62,000 nt of DNA from contig NC_081406.1 of NCBI RefSeq assembly GCF_030272615.1, positions 235,271,922 to 235,333,921 on the forward strand, given 5' to 3'. The notes beneath the pieces are model-generated. The model saw only the letters and a program-made list of their open reading frames with translations. It did no database searches and was not told the DNA's origin. This DNA is from Cryptomeria japonica (Eukaryota > Streptophyta > Pinopsida > Cupressales > Cupressaceae). Below are positions 1-10,717 of this stretch, in pieces (the first letter of the stretch is position 1; every line of letters begins with the position of its first letter). The position numbers were made by a program, and so were the translations under genes.

Positions 1-194
1 ACACTTTATATGAATCGGTATACTCTGTGATGAGTTACCAACCGGCATTGTGTGATGAGTTACCCTCCACCGATTGTTTGATGGTGTTGACACATTAACG
101 GTGCTTTTTGTGTCATGGTATCAAGTATGTCCAAGTTCATTGAACCTAGGAAATTGTAATGTAATCCTATTGGACCGACACGAAATCAGATTCC

Positions 195-202
195 TTTATA
201 AG
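195..202 (+). promoter_or_regulatory. TATA-like box in element A LTR
   Basis: The motif tttataag sits mid-LTR and is kept at the same place in the right LTR of A (near 6754) and the left LTR of B (11188-11195). This fits the U3/R boundary of an LTR promoter. The assignment is by position and conservation only. Confidence 0.5.
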
Positions 203-427
203 GACATCATGTCTAGGGTTTTAGGTTCTTGATGAGGTCACAGAAAAAGTTTATATTGTTGCTAGGGTTTAAGGTGGTTGAGCAGTAGGAAAGAATATGA
301 ATGTGTAGAAGACTGAAGTAATGCAGGAGTGCATTAAGAACGAGCTATCAAGGATCTAGCCGAGCAGTCTATGTTATTACATAGATCACAGACTTGTTGA
401 TTACTCACATCTTTTACAAGTTTGTAG

Positions 428-612
428 CCCTTAACTAGGTAGGCCCAAAAGCCTTTTTGTAAATCCTCTAACAAGATGGTTCACATCTGTGGATCTGAAA
501 TCCTCTAGCAAGGTAGTCTTTAATTAGACTTATCTCCTAACAAAGATTGAGATTCCTAACAGGATCTGTTCTGGTAAAGAACATTGTAAGACCTTAACCG
601 GTCCGGTTCCTA
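428..612 (+). repeat. Array of short imperfect palindromes in LTR
   Basis: About six units resembling ccctTAACtaggg, cctcTAACaagg, cctcTAGCaagg, ttcctAACagga and ccttAACCggt recur every 20-40 bp. The same array is present in the other A/B LTRs and, in diverged form, in both LTRs of element G (about 55440-55670 and 60400-60625). Each unit could fold into a small hairpin in RNA. Confidence 0.6.
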
Positions 613-863
613 TTCTACAGATAGTTACTTGTGAGTTCCATCTCACCATGGTTTTTCCCATTTGGGTTTCCACATCAAAATATATTGTGTTATGATATTT
701 GTGCTTCTATGGGTGAATTCATTATTAGCTATTTGGTTTGCATGTATTCTAACCGGTTTGTCTGTTAAACTATTTTACCAGTTTACTATTAGTCTTGCAA
801 AGTGTTTAAGTGCAAAGATTTTTGGCATACTAATTCACCCCCCCCCTCTTAGTATTCATCAAT

Positions 864-875
864 TGGTATCAAAGC
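864..875 (+). other. Primer binding site, initiator-Met type (element A)
   Basis: The sequence tggtatcaaagc begins two bases after the LTR end. It differs by one base from the plant Copia consensus tggtatcagagc, which is complementary to the 3' end of initiator tRNA-Met. Confidence 0.8.
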
Positions 876-911
876 CAACCTTTCTATAAGTTTAACCACT
901 TGGAAAGAGAT

Positions 912-2189
912 ATGGGGGAATAAACTTTGAGGGAACTTACCCACTGGCTCACTCAGTCTGAGAAAGCCTATGATGATCTTATGGTCAAATACAAGGCATC
1001 TCAAGCAAAAAGGAGAGAACATGTAGAAAAACTGATGGAGCTATATGAAAATAGTTCTTCAGATGAAGCAGACATGGAAGCCCTAATTGCTCAAGTAAAT
1101 AAGATGAATGAATCAAACTCCAACCTAAGAAAGGAGTTGGAAGGAATGACTATTCAGATGTGTCAAGAGCTTGAGAACCGGAGGAAAGATGAAGATCTGG
1201 TGAAAGAAAGAGATCATGAGATCTCCAAGATGAAACAAGAGATGAGTGCCCAAAATGCTCAACTCCATGCAAGCAAAGTGGAAAAGGAAGACATGCAAGG
1301 AGAGTTGAACACTGCCATCTCTGAGAACGAAAACCTATTGGAAACAAATGCTGCTATTTTAAAAGAACTCTTTGAGTCAAAGGAAATACTTGCTAAGTTC
1401 AACAAGACCATTGCCAAGCTAGAGCAAAAGCTTGAATCTGCCAAACCGGTCAAGAATACCAATGGACTTGGTTATTTCGGTCATGAGGAAGGTGAGACCT
1501 CTGGTACAAATGCTAGAACATCAAAGAAACAACTAGCATCAAAGGATAAAGGTAAGCAAAAGTTTAAACCTATTTTCTTTAACTATCTTAAAGAAGGACA
1601 TACTGCAAATGTGTGTAGGAGTAAGGCTTACAACAATTTTCCTTATTTCCTAAATGATAAGCCTAGATCCTATAGATTTGATGGTAACTATTATGCATGC
1701 AACAAGTATGGGCATAGAGCATCTGAATGCAGGTCTATTATGTATAACACTAGAAGATATCCTTAGAGGACCCAAGGAGCTGGTCCTGAACCTTTTGTGA
1801 ACCGGAATCACAACCAATTTAATGCCTTCAATCATCAGCCAAGAAGTGGTGGTTATCAAGCGGCAACCAGATGGAGAGAAAATTGTATGATCTATCATGG
1901 TCATGGTCACACTACTGCAACATGCAAAAGGAAGAATGGAAACCTAAACAATGGGCATTGGAGAGCACCTGGATTGATCTGCTATCGCTGTAACAAACTG
2001 GGTCACATTGCCAGATTTTGTAGATCAAGAAGGAATATATCTGATGATATACTGGTCACTCTGGAAGGAAACATTGATGTTGACACTGTTCAAGCGAACA
2101 TGAACAAAATCTGGAAGGAGAAACCAGTGGTGTTACAAGAGGAACCGGTTTCTACACCTAGTGTGGAAATCATGGAACCAGCAAACTAA
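912..2189 (+). pseudogene. Element A ORF1: gag C-terminal-like, coiled coil plus zinc knuckles (broken)
   Basis: The start is the ATG at 912, the equivalent of the intact start of the B copy at 11902. A stop follows at once (921), and a second in-frame stop at 1764 replaces a CGG codon that B keeps. The first 170 or so residues are charged and heptad-like, suggesting a coiled coil. After a K/S-rich linker come four CCHC-type knuckle positions. Only the last, CYRCNKLGHIARFC near 1979-2020, is complete. The first has lost both leading cysteines (FFNYLKEGHTANVC), the second has lost one, and the third has Y in place of C. The linker and knuckles resemble the C-terminal half of Sirevirus-type Copia Gag. 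The N-terminal UBN2 Gag domain seen in element C is absent, and there is no room for it between the primer site and the ATG. RNA binding is inferred from the knuckles. Confidence 0.75.
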
Positions 2190-2638
2190 GCTTCTAAATC
2201 TTAGGGGGAGCAAATAGCGAAATGTTTCAAACCCTCGATTTACACTGGTAAAGGTCCTTAACCGGTATGTGATACCTGTCATTTGGCAGATGACCGAAAA
2301 TGGTAAAAAGGCAAATTAGGGTTTATGCCCTAATGGAGAAGCATTAATGATGGTAGGTGAGGAATGTGTTTAAATGCATTTTTCAAATCATTTCTCACTA
2401 TCAGTTGTTGAGAAAAGAAATTTTTTTTCAAAGAGTAGAGCGACAAAAAGGTGATTTGAGTAGAGATTTTGAGAAATTGAGAAACAGAGAAGGAGATTGA
2501 AATTCAAACTAGAAACGGTCAAGTGGAGAACACAAAGCGGTGATTCAGCAATCGATGGAGTGTGAAGTGAAGGAGAATCGGCAAGCCCTAATTTCACGTG
2601 TTTCAAAAGGTATTTCTTGAGTTCTTAAGATTTCTATC
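2190..2638 (+). other. Spacer between ORF1 and ORF2 of element A
   Basis: About 450 bp without a convincing frame. It opens with a G-rich, PPT-like tract (cttagggggagcaaat, near 2201-2216). It continues with purine-rich sequence that is also present in B (13179-13561, shorter), ending just before the ORF2 ATG. The piece caaaaggtatttc near 2607 looks like a plant 5' splice site, but no partner acceptor can be named. It could be a leader for ORF2 expression or the scar of lost pol. Confidence 0.5.
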
Positions 2639-5600
2639 ATGGCTTCTGCATCTCATACCAGTTCTAGTGCATCTATTGAGTCTGCAAGTTTTATTCAAAG
2701 GAAGTATAAGTATAATGCCCTATCACAAGTTCCAGCTGGTGTGATAGTAGAAGAGGGAATTTCATACTACATAGACTGCAAGATAGAAGACCTAGGGTCT
2801 CTAGCTATCCACACCCAGTTAGGTTTATTTTTTGGAAAAGATAAGAAGATCAAATCAGAGTTTAATATTTTGGAGAAGAAAAAGCTCCACAATGTTGTTT
2901 ACTTCCTGGAAGTTTTCACAGAGGATCATATAAGGATCATTCTAAGCAAAGTCCATGGTGATAAGATGTACCTCGAGAGAACACATGATATCACATCATA
3001 GGCAATTCATACAGTCACCGTATTCTACAACACAGGGGAAGTGCCAACCCTAAGAACTGTAAGCAAAACAGAAATGTCCAAGCTCACAGGTTCAGTGAGT
3101 GACTCATGAGGCATGATAGTAAATTCTATCAAGGATGATTTGGTGAAGTATGCATGCATGGTGATTGGATACCGGACATTCTCAGCCAGTAGAATTAACT
3201 CTGTACTTGTTGCAGCGGTAAATGCTACTTACCGGATGATAAAGGAGGATGCATCATTTGATCTGTGCACCGGTATGCAAAGACAGCTCCTATTGAATCT
3301 AAAATTGATCAAACAGGATAATGTACCTAGGTTCAAGTTTGGACAACTATTGGCTGGGTTGTTCTTCTATTTCCAAAGCTACTTTCCAGGAGTAGGAGAT
3401 GTCCAATGGTCTAGTGACCAACCAGTGACCAAACAAATCAAGGAAAGCATTGAAGCAATTAGAACCGACTACCCTGATGTTTAGAACAAGTATTTTGATG
3501 TGTTTAGAAGGAAAATGAGCCAAAGAGTGAGGATATCAGGCGACATTGTCAAGAAATATGAAGACAATATCTGCTTCACCATCCAAGTAGATAAATGCAT
3601 AATGGAGGTTGTTGAGCCTAGACAGGAAGAAGTGGAGCCAATGGGCTATGAGGTGATGTATGATATGCTGGAAGGGTATGCCTCTACCCTTATTTCCTCA
3701 CCTCTTGATCCTAAGGCAAAGAGAACCGACACCTACCTGGAGAGGATAGCACTGGTTGTGGAACCACTAGCAATGAAAGAAAAATAACCAGCAGTAAAGA
3801 AGGCAAAGGTAGTGCCTGTAGCATCTACATCGGTTACTACTACAACTCCAAAAGTGACCAAGCAATCACCAGCCAAGAAGAAACTAGAAGCTGCACTAGC
3901 TAAAGTGTTCGAGAGAAAGAGGAAGACAAAGAATACCTCTCCAGACTCAGAAGAAACTGTGTCTGAGGAAAAGGCAAAGAAAACACGCCAAGCAAAGAGA
4001 AAAACAAAGATTGAACCGACATCTTTTGCACCAGTAAATATAGATATCTCTTCCTACAAACCTTTGACACATTGTCAAAGAATAATAAAGAATATTAGGA
4101 GGAAAGTGCTAAATGACTTAATTGAGTGTTTTGATGATTTTAATGATGATGAAAAGGAAGCAGTTGAAAAGGAAATAATTCAGTATTTATGTGTTAATGA
4201 CTGATCACCCTCAGAGATTAAGTCTCAGACACCAGATTATTTATACATGTCATTAGATAATAGATGGTGCATTGCCATAGAAAAGGAACAAGAAATCAGG
4301 AAGAAAGTTTTTGCACAGTACTTTCCCAACCTATCAAATTCTAAATTGTTTGATGTTATTGACCAAAATAAAGGACTCTTCTTCACTAAAAGAAGAAGAC
4401 TCTGACTGTTAGAGGGTAGAGTTGATGATGTCAAAAAAGACACTCATCTGTATATGAGAACTACTGGCTAGACTCACAAAGCACGTCTAGCCAACTGGCA
4501 AGTTGAAGAAGAACCGGTTACATCTAAACCGGATGAAGTATTTGATGATGAAGGAAATCCGGTTGTTGAACCGATTGACACCATTGATGTCAATTCTCTA
4601 GATGTTGAGGATGTTACTCAGGAAACATCATCTGAGGCAACAGGGCAGGAGCAACAGGCTAAATAGGTTGATAAGCAAGCCAAGGATAGATAGGAAGCAG
4701 CCAAGGACGAGGCAGAGTAGAGGAAGAAAGATGAAGAAGAGAAGAAGAAGAAAGATAAAGAAGAGAAGAAGAAGAAGAAAGATGAAGAGGAGAAGAGGAA
4801 AAAGGATGAAGAAGAGAAGCAAAAAAGAGATGAAGAAGAGAAGAAGAAAAAAGATGAAGAGGAGAAGAGGAAAAATGATGAAGAAGAGAAGCGGAAAAGA
4901 GATGAAGAAGAGAAGAAGAAAAAGGATGAAGAGGAGAAAAAGAAGCAAGAAGAAGAAAAGAAGAAGAAGGAAGCAAAAAGGAAGAAGAAGGAAGAGGAAG
5001 ATAAGGAACAGGAGAAGAAGAAGGAAGCAGAAAAGAAAAAGGCTGAGGAGGACAAGGAAGCGGAGAAGAGGAGAGAAGTGGAGAAGAAGAAAGCTAAAGA
5101 GGACAAGACATGAGAAGCAAAGAAGAGCATCTAGATGGAGACTCCAAAGGCAACCAAGATTCAAGCTAAATCAGATGATCTCATGAGTCCTATCGATGTC
5201 CAATCTGCAAGTGAAACAGAGCTAATGCAGAGCATCAAGGTAGCTCAAGAGCGCCTTGAAATCATTCGACGGAAGAAGGAGCAGGATTTAATTCAAGTGG
5301 CTATGGATACACTTACTGGTTTGATACTCGATACAAACCTTCCCAACACTGATTCATCACTTGCTAAACTCAAGCTCCTATGCACAGTAGTGGATGATTA
5401 GGTGTAGAGCCTTGAAGAGGTAGTAGAGGCCAATGTCAAGAAGGAGCATCATAAAGCTCTTAATATACCTCTGGTGAAGAAATTAAATGAGCTCTGGGAT
5501 GAATTGAAGAAAGAACAAAAGTATATAAGGGATGCTCTAGATGAGGGGAATCTGCTACTCAGCAAGATCTACCAACCCCATCTGTTCTATGATGATGTGC

Positions 5601-6001
5601 TAGCTCAAAAGCAAAAACTTGAAAAGGACTTGCAGTCATATTTAAGCACATTCAAGCCACCTTATGACTCCTTTACAACTTATGGGCAAACCGTTCACCG
5701 GTTTCACATCCAGTCAACAAAAATGGAGCAAGAGATCAGTACTCGGTCTCAAGATTTGTAGGAGCTACAACTGGTTCTACTCCCACGATTGCAAATTCTT
5801 CAGAAGTGCTATCTGAACCTGGATGCCTTAACAATTACACAGGAGATGAGCACAATTGATGCCATGGAAGAACAGGTCTCCCAGACGCAGACAAAGAAAG
5901 AAGTAGCCACCTCCTTACTTGAGTCCTGGTCTTTGTCGATGAAACAATTCTTGCAGGACTTTAAATCTATTTTTGACAAGTATCATTCCTTGTTGTCATA
6001 A
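2639..6001 (+). pseudogene. Element A ORF2: about 1,120-residue unassigned protein, env-like position (broken)
   Basis: One reading frame runs from ATG 2639 to TAA 5999-6001. It is interrupted by in-frame stops, for example 2999, 3107, 3482, 3785, 4202, 4403 and 5399, and several more. It aligns along its length with element B (13562-14852 and 40874-42905). Order of parts: a Ser/Thr-rich N terminus; a globular region of about 350 residues with hydrophobic stretches; a basic RKRK-type linker (near 3920-4010); a second conserved block ending near 4400; a Lys/Glu-rich repeat (about 4716-5108); and a C-terminal region likely to form coiled coils. I recognise no enzyme motif. Its place before the 3' LTR, in a Sirevirus-like element that lacks pol, makes an env-like or accessory ORF the leading guess. 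I see no clear signal peptide or transmembrane segment, so an envelope role is unsupported. Confidence 0.65.
4716..5108 (+). repeat. Lys/Glu-rich (KEKE-type) low-complexity tract in ORF2 of A
   Basis: GA-rich DNA encodes repeats of about nine residues of the form DEEEKxKK in the ORF2 frame. Purine richness leaves the other frames and the opposite strand open as well, but those frames are not genes. Element B has a corresponding tract of different length and register (about 41592-42036), so the repeat number is unstable. Confidence 0.7.
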
Positions 6002-6065
6002 AATCTTATTATTTTTAATATCAAATGAAAACAGGGTTGTTCAGCTGTTCTTTGTCCTTGTTGGC

Positions 6066-6301
6066 AAAGGGGGAGAAGAATTCTATTTAGGGAAGTATCT
6101 AGTAATCAAAATTTTGATTATATGCTCTAAATATCTCAATGTTTATACTCTATATGCAAAATGCTATACATTGTATTGTTAAAGGGTCAGTGTATATGCT
6201 TAGGGAGAGCAATTTTGCTAATGGCATGTTTTTGTTCTAAAACACGTAGATGTCAAAAATTTATTTTCCTAGGTGTTGCCATCAATACCAAAGGGGGAGA
6301 T
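6066..6301 (+). promoter_or_regulatory. Multiple polypurine tracts before element A 3' LTR
   Basis: Three G-rich tracts precede the LTR: aaagggggagaagaa at 6066-6080, agggagag near 6202-6209, and aaagggggagat at 6290-6301, which abuts the LTR. The last is the expected primer for plus-strand DNA. Repeated tracts here are a known trait of Sireviruses. Confidence 0.75.
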
Positions 6302-7433
6302 TGTTGGAATTTTCGATGTTTATGTTGTGATTGTCATTGATGGACACACACTTGCATCAAGATCCTCTTTATATGTATGAGTTAGAGCACAATCGGTATT
6401 TGTTCCTATCGATATGTTGTATTATAGTCTTTAGACTATTGGTGTTTTGTAGAATGTGTTTCCAAGTCTAAAGCAACATCTTGACCTCAAATGGTACTAG
6501 GGATTAAAGTGGCATAACACATTTCTTACCAGTCTTCATTCTTGTCAAACCGACAACCGACACTTTATATGAACTGGTATACTCTGTGATGAGTTACCAA
6601 CCGGCATTGTGTGATGAGTTACCCTCCACCAATTGTTTGATGGTGCTGACACATTAACGGTGCTTTTTGTGTCATGGTACCAAGTATGTCTAGGTTCATT
6701 GAAGCTAGGAAATTGTAAAGTAATCCTATTGGACCGACATGAAATCAGATTCCTTTATAAGGAAATCATTTCTAGGGTTTTAGGTTGTTGATGAGGTCGC
6801 AACAAAAGTTTATATTGTTGCTAGGGTTTAAGGTGATTGAGTAGTGGGAAAGAATATGAATGTGTAGAAGACTGAAGTAATGCAGGAGTGCATTAAGAAC
6901 AAGCTATCAAGGATCTAACTGAGCAGTCTGTTCTATTAGATAGATCAAACACTTGTTGATTACTCACATCTTTGACAAGTCTGTAGCCCTTAACTGGGTA
7001 GGCCCAAAATCCTTTTTGTAAATCCTCTAACAAGGTGGTTCACATCTGTGGATCTAAAATCCTCTAGTAAGGTAGTCTTTAATTGGACTTATCTCCTAAT
7101 AGAGATTGAGATTCCTAACAGGATCTGTTCAGGTAAAGAATATTGTAAGACCTTAACCGGTCTAACCTTAACCAATCTGGTTCCTATTCTGTAGATAGTT
7201 ACTTGTGAGCTCCATCTCACCATGGTTTTTCCCATTTGGGCTTCCACGTCAAAATCTATTGTGTTATGGTGTTTGTACTTCTGTGGGCGAATGCATTATT
7301 AGCTATTTGGTTTGCATGTTTGTTAACCGGTTTGTCTGTTAAACTGTTTTACTGGTTTACTATTAGTCTTGCAAAGTGTTTAAGTGCAAAGATTTTTGGC
7401 ATACTAATTCACCCCCCCTCTTAGTATTCAACA
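6302..7433 (+). repeat. Element A 3' LTR (1,132 bp)
   Basis: It begins tgttggaatt directly after the polypurine tract and ends ...agtattcaaca, where the left copy has ...attcatca. A TATA-like box, the palindrome array (about 6985-7180) and the terminal C-rich tract are all present. The next five bases (catct, 7434-7438) should be the right target duplication; the left copy lies outside the window. Confidence 0.9.
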
Positions 7434-7651
7434 CATCTTGCAAATAGGAATCTAACATTTTGAAATTAAAATGAAAACACACAATGAAAGCAAATAAAGG
7501 GAAATCACTTATTTTTTCTTTTTCTTTGAATTTTTTTCACTTTTTTTTTGTAATTTTATATTTATAAATCAAAATGAAAAGATACTAAATCTATATCCAA
7601 CAAAGAAATATAATGAAAATTCAATTTGATTCACATCGGGTTCACCAAAGA
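7434..7651 (-). other. Remnant leader and PBS of minus-strand Gypsy-like element I
   Basis: Read on the minus strand, 7647-7630 is tggtgaacccgatgtgaa, almost identical to the primer sites of elements E (18169-18187) and D (52950-52932). It lies just upstream of an LTR-like end at 7652. The rest of this piece is AT-rich with no frame and is cut off by element A. Confidence 0.5.
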
Positions 7652-9341
7652 TGTGTAGGGGAAAAAGTGAGACCAAGTATGGAAACCCTAATCCCACTCT
7701 CATACACACTCATGGAATACGAAACAGCCTAGGGAAGTGACACACTTTGGGCTACTTCTTCTATGGAAGAGAGAGCCAAGGATCACCTCTTAGGTTTTCT
7801 GTTCCTTTTTTTTAAATGAGAGAGAGGAATGATGCAAAAATACAATCTAACCTAGAATGCAAGTAAGCAAGCAAACCCTAATCTGGAAATACAAATCAAA
7901 CGACAAGTGATACAGTACTAAAAAGTATAGATTAGAAAGAAAAATTAGAGGTGCACCTATGTCTGAAATATGAGTAGAAATTTTTGGGACCAAGGTACCA
8001 CACCATTGTCTAGATTCTGCAAGTCTGGAGCTGCAACTGTCAGCGTGAGTTCTGAGGCCTGCAAGACACTGTTCTGCCAAATCCTGGTGAAAGAGGATAG
8101 GACCAAGGTGTCATGCCCCTATCCTAGGTAGTACTAGGGTACCATACCCCTATCCTATGTAGGAGGAAGATGCAATGCCCCTGTCCTTGCGGTTTCTGGT
8201 GAAATCTACACTCAAAAACTATCTCTGTACACTCCTCTAATCCTAAAACTTCTGGCGACGCTCAGATCCAAACCTGTATTTCAATTTGTAAAATAGTGTT
8301 TTGGGTGGCTATATGGAGTATTTCCTTAGTCAAACCTCTATGTTTATGATTTCCACCTCCACAAATAGTCGATAATGCACTGAAAATGTGTGTCCAAGAA
8401 CCTTGTGTGTGTGTAAGATCCTAATATGAAAGCAAACAATATAGAGAAACCCTAAAGAGTAAACCCTAATTGCTTATAATTGACAAAGTAAATGCTCCAA
8501 ATCCACAATGAGAAGTGATCTAAATAATGAATATGAACCAAAATGAATCTTATGTAAAGACATGAAAATAACATGAAACCATACCAAGCCCCAAGGGAGA
8601 GCTACAAGCCAATCTTCAATCGATGATCTCCCATTGTTCTCCTACATCTTCACAAGCCCCCAATTGATGAAATGATGGTTGATGAATGAATGTTTAATTT
8701 TGTTGATGACTTCAAAGATCTACTCTTTTTCTTGCAAAGAATGCTCTTTCTACTCCAAAAACCTACCCTTCGATTCTTAGAAGAAGACCCATTTAAATGA
8801 AGAAAGAGAGCTCTTAAGTATGAAACCCTAGATCTTAATTTTGTCTTCAAGCCGACCTAGGATTTGAATTTCCCACCAATCATTTGGGTTTAAGAATTCT
8901 TATATTATAGGATTATGCTCCCTAAATTTTAGGAAAAAAGGCGAGGACCATGTGCATTCCCACCACGGTCTGACCAAGTTTTCACCAAATTTTTTGGGGC
9001 CTTTAGATATGATGATGTTAGAGCACATCCCAAAGTTACAACTGATTTTGAGATGTTTTGATATGCAAAATGGAGCCTTAAAGGTCGAAATAAGACATAA
9101 TTTGGGTTTATGATTAAATGATTCATTGGAGGAATAAAATGATAAGGGGCATACTTAGGGTAAAGGGCCCAACTTTATAACATGTAAAGTGATGAAACAT
9201 GACTTTAAATTTAATAAAATTAATTATTTAAATGGTTAAAGGGAAATTAGAGATGCAAGATGCAAGACACACTAAGGCAGGTGCTAACCTAAGTGTGAAA
9301 TTGTACCACCCTAGCAAGGGTGTATAATTTACGACACTACA
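7652..9341 (-). repeat. Putative LTR of minus-strand Gypsy-like element I
   Basis: The segment is bounded by tgtgtagggg on the left, beside the minus-strand primer site, and cactaca on the right, so on the minus strand it runs TGTAGTG...CTACACA. These termini resemble the TGTAGAC...CTACA ends of E and D. No second copy is in the window, so the limits are tentative. It contains no convincing frame. A small direct repeat (catgcccctatcctaggtag-like) occurs near 8110-8190. Confidence 0.4.
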
Positions 9342-10406
9342 ATATCCTAGTCAAGTTTTGAATCAACATTAGTCTAGTCCAAGTCATATTCAAGTCCAAA
9401 TTTCCCAACAAGTCAAAACAATGTCGGAACTTCGCCCGCCTCATGTTTCATAAGCCTAAGTTATAAAAACATCCTAAGAAGTCAATCCATCATTTAATCA
9501 AGAAGAAGAAGCTCACACTAGCACAACTCATTAGACGTCAAAAGTTTTGGTATACCAATCACAAATTCTTGCTTAAGAATAGGACCTTCTTACATCGATA
9601 TCATGATTATATTCGTGGTCATAGCAATAAGTTTGATGCAAGTGACAAATTAAGAGTCTGTAGTCTACACCAAGGATCAGCCTTGTCTTTCAATACCAAC
9701 TGTCATCAAAATTAGGGTGGTCGCATACCTTCATACAATTTCCATCCTAACCTATCACTTATTGAGTCATTTCCATATCAAAGATAATCTAGTCATCAAT
9801 TTCTTCTAGTCATCACTATCACCTTTCTTTGATCTTTCATCATCAACCATTTCTAAGGACTTGGCACATCAATCAATCTTTAATCAATTATCTTCGATCA
9901 AATCAATCCTTAATAAATTATCATTCAATCAATTCAACCTCATGCTAAGGTTGTATGCCTTGTGAAGTTCTATTTAGACCTCATCCTTAATCAATTAATC
10001 ATTTGGCCTTTGTTCTTGGGAAAGAATCTCCCCAAAGTACCTTTTCCTCACCTTTTGATTCAATAAAGACTCTTATCCTAAGTCTTTATTTTGCTTGGGT
10101 TCATTTTTATTCCTTAGTAGAAAAGATACTTTGATCATTATTCTAAGGTCTAAATTTTACCCAACTTGGTTGTTACCTTGCATGTGGTTTCATCAACCTA
10201 AAATCCTCATCCAAGGACTAAGGTGTAATCTTAATCAAACTCGTGTTCTAATCCAAGGACTTCATCAATCAATCTATCCAATTTCATCAAATCCAAATCA
10301 TATCAAAATCCAAAATCCTAGCTAAGTCCTTTCATCAAAACCTTTTCTTCCAAATAAATTTTCCTAAGGTTATTCTTGCATGGTCACAAATTGATCCCAA
10401 AAGAAG
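9342..10406. other. Unassigned AT-rich sequence left of gag-like remnant
   Basis: About 1 kb of TCA/CAA-rich sequence with no convincing frame, repeat or terminus. It may be the leader of the older retroelement whose gag-like frame begins at 10407. Confidence 0.3.
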
Positions 10407-10717
10407 ATGATGGCCAAAAAACAATATGGCATGCCGGACATTAGTGTCTTATATAAAGACCCTACACAAGATCCTACACAAAGTGCACAACTTGACATCC
10501 AAGATCCCCAACCACAAGGGGACCCTAACATGGTTTATCAAGATGATCTCTCTCTGGAAGTGTGAACATTCTTAGAAGATTCTTACAATCAAGAAATGAT
10601 AGGGAAATTCATCTGCCATAATCCTAGTGGTCTTCTAAAGACTTATTGAAAAAGTAGCTCGCCTTCCCCTTGATTTTGATAGATCCATTTTCAATCAACA
10701 ACCACAAGGAGACTTTG
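10407..10717 (+). pseudogene. Gag-like N-terminal remnant, 5' part (interrupted by element B)
   Basis: A frame opens at ATG 10407 and has a stop at 10563. It continues to about 10645, where one extra T shifts it into the frame that reads to 10717. When B and one target duplication are removed, that frame continues in 54473 and onward through a proline-rich stretch. The bias towards an open frame on both sides of the insertion suggests a real, older coding sequence, most likely a retrotransposon Gag. No domain is recognisable. Confidence 0.4.
10713..10717. repeat. Target-site duplication of element B, left copy (ctttg)
   Basis: The same five bases follow the right end of B at 54468-54472. Together with matching LTRs this fixes both limits of B despite the nested insertions. 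Confidence 0.85.

Larger units (their letters stand above)
1..861 (+). repeat. Element A 5' LTR (left-truncated by window)
   Basis: It aligns with the right LTR at 6560-7433 with scattered substitutions. It ends ...agtattcatca just before the primer site. A TATA-like box (tttataag) lies near 195-202. The C-rich tract caccccccccctctt lies just before the end. A run of short imperfect palindromes occupies about 428-610. Confidence 0.9.
1..7433 (+). mobile_element. Element A: pol-less Copia-type (Sirevirus-like) LTR retrotransposon, 5' end outside window
   Basis: The element has two matching LTRs. Base 1 of the window corresponds to about base 6560 of the right LTR, so roughly the first 258 bp of the left LTR lie outside. 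Between the LTRs are an initiator-Met-type primer site, a gag-tail-like ORF1, a long ORF2 and several polypurine tracts. No protease, integrase, reverse transcriptase or RNase H motif is visible anywhere inside, so it could only have moved with enzymes supplied in trans. The same layout recurs in element B, so this is a family and not a one-off deletion. Assignment to the Sirevirus lineage is inferred from the repeated polypurine tracts and the gag tail. Confidence 0.85.

Noticed and set aside
2600-2640. Intron with donor near 2607 before ORF2
   Set aside because: A donor-like sequence alone is too common, and no acceptor or cDNA evidence is visible.
4602-5186. Long open frames on both strands over the GA-rich tract
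   Set aside because: Purine-only repeats contain few stops in several frames. Only the frame that matches ORF2 of element B outside the tract is supported.
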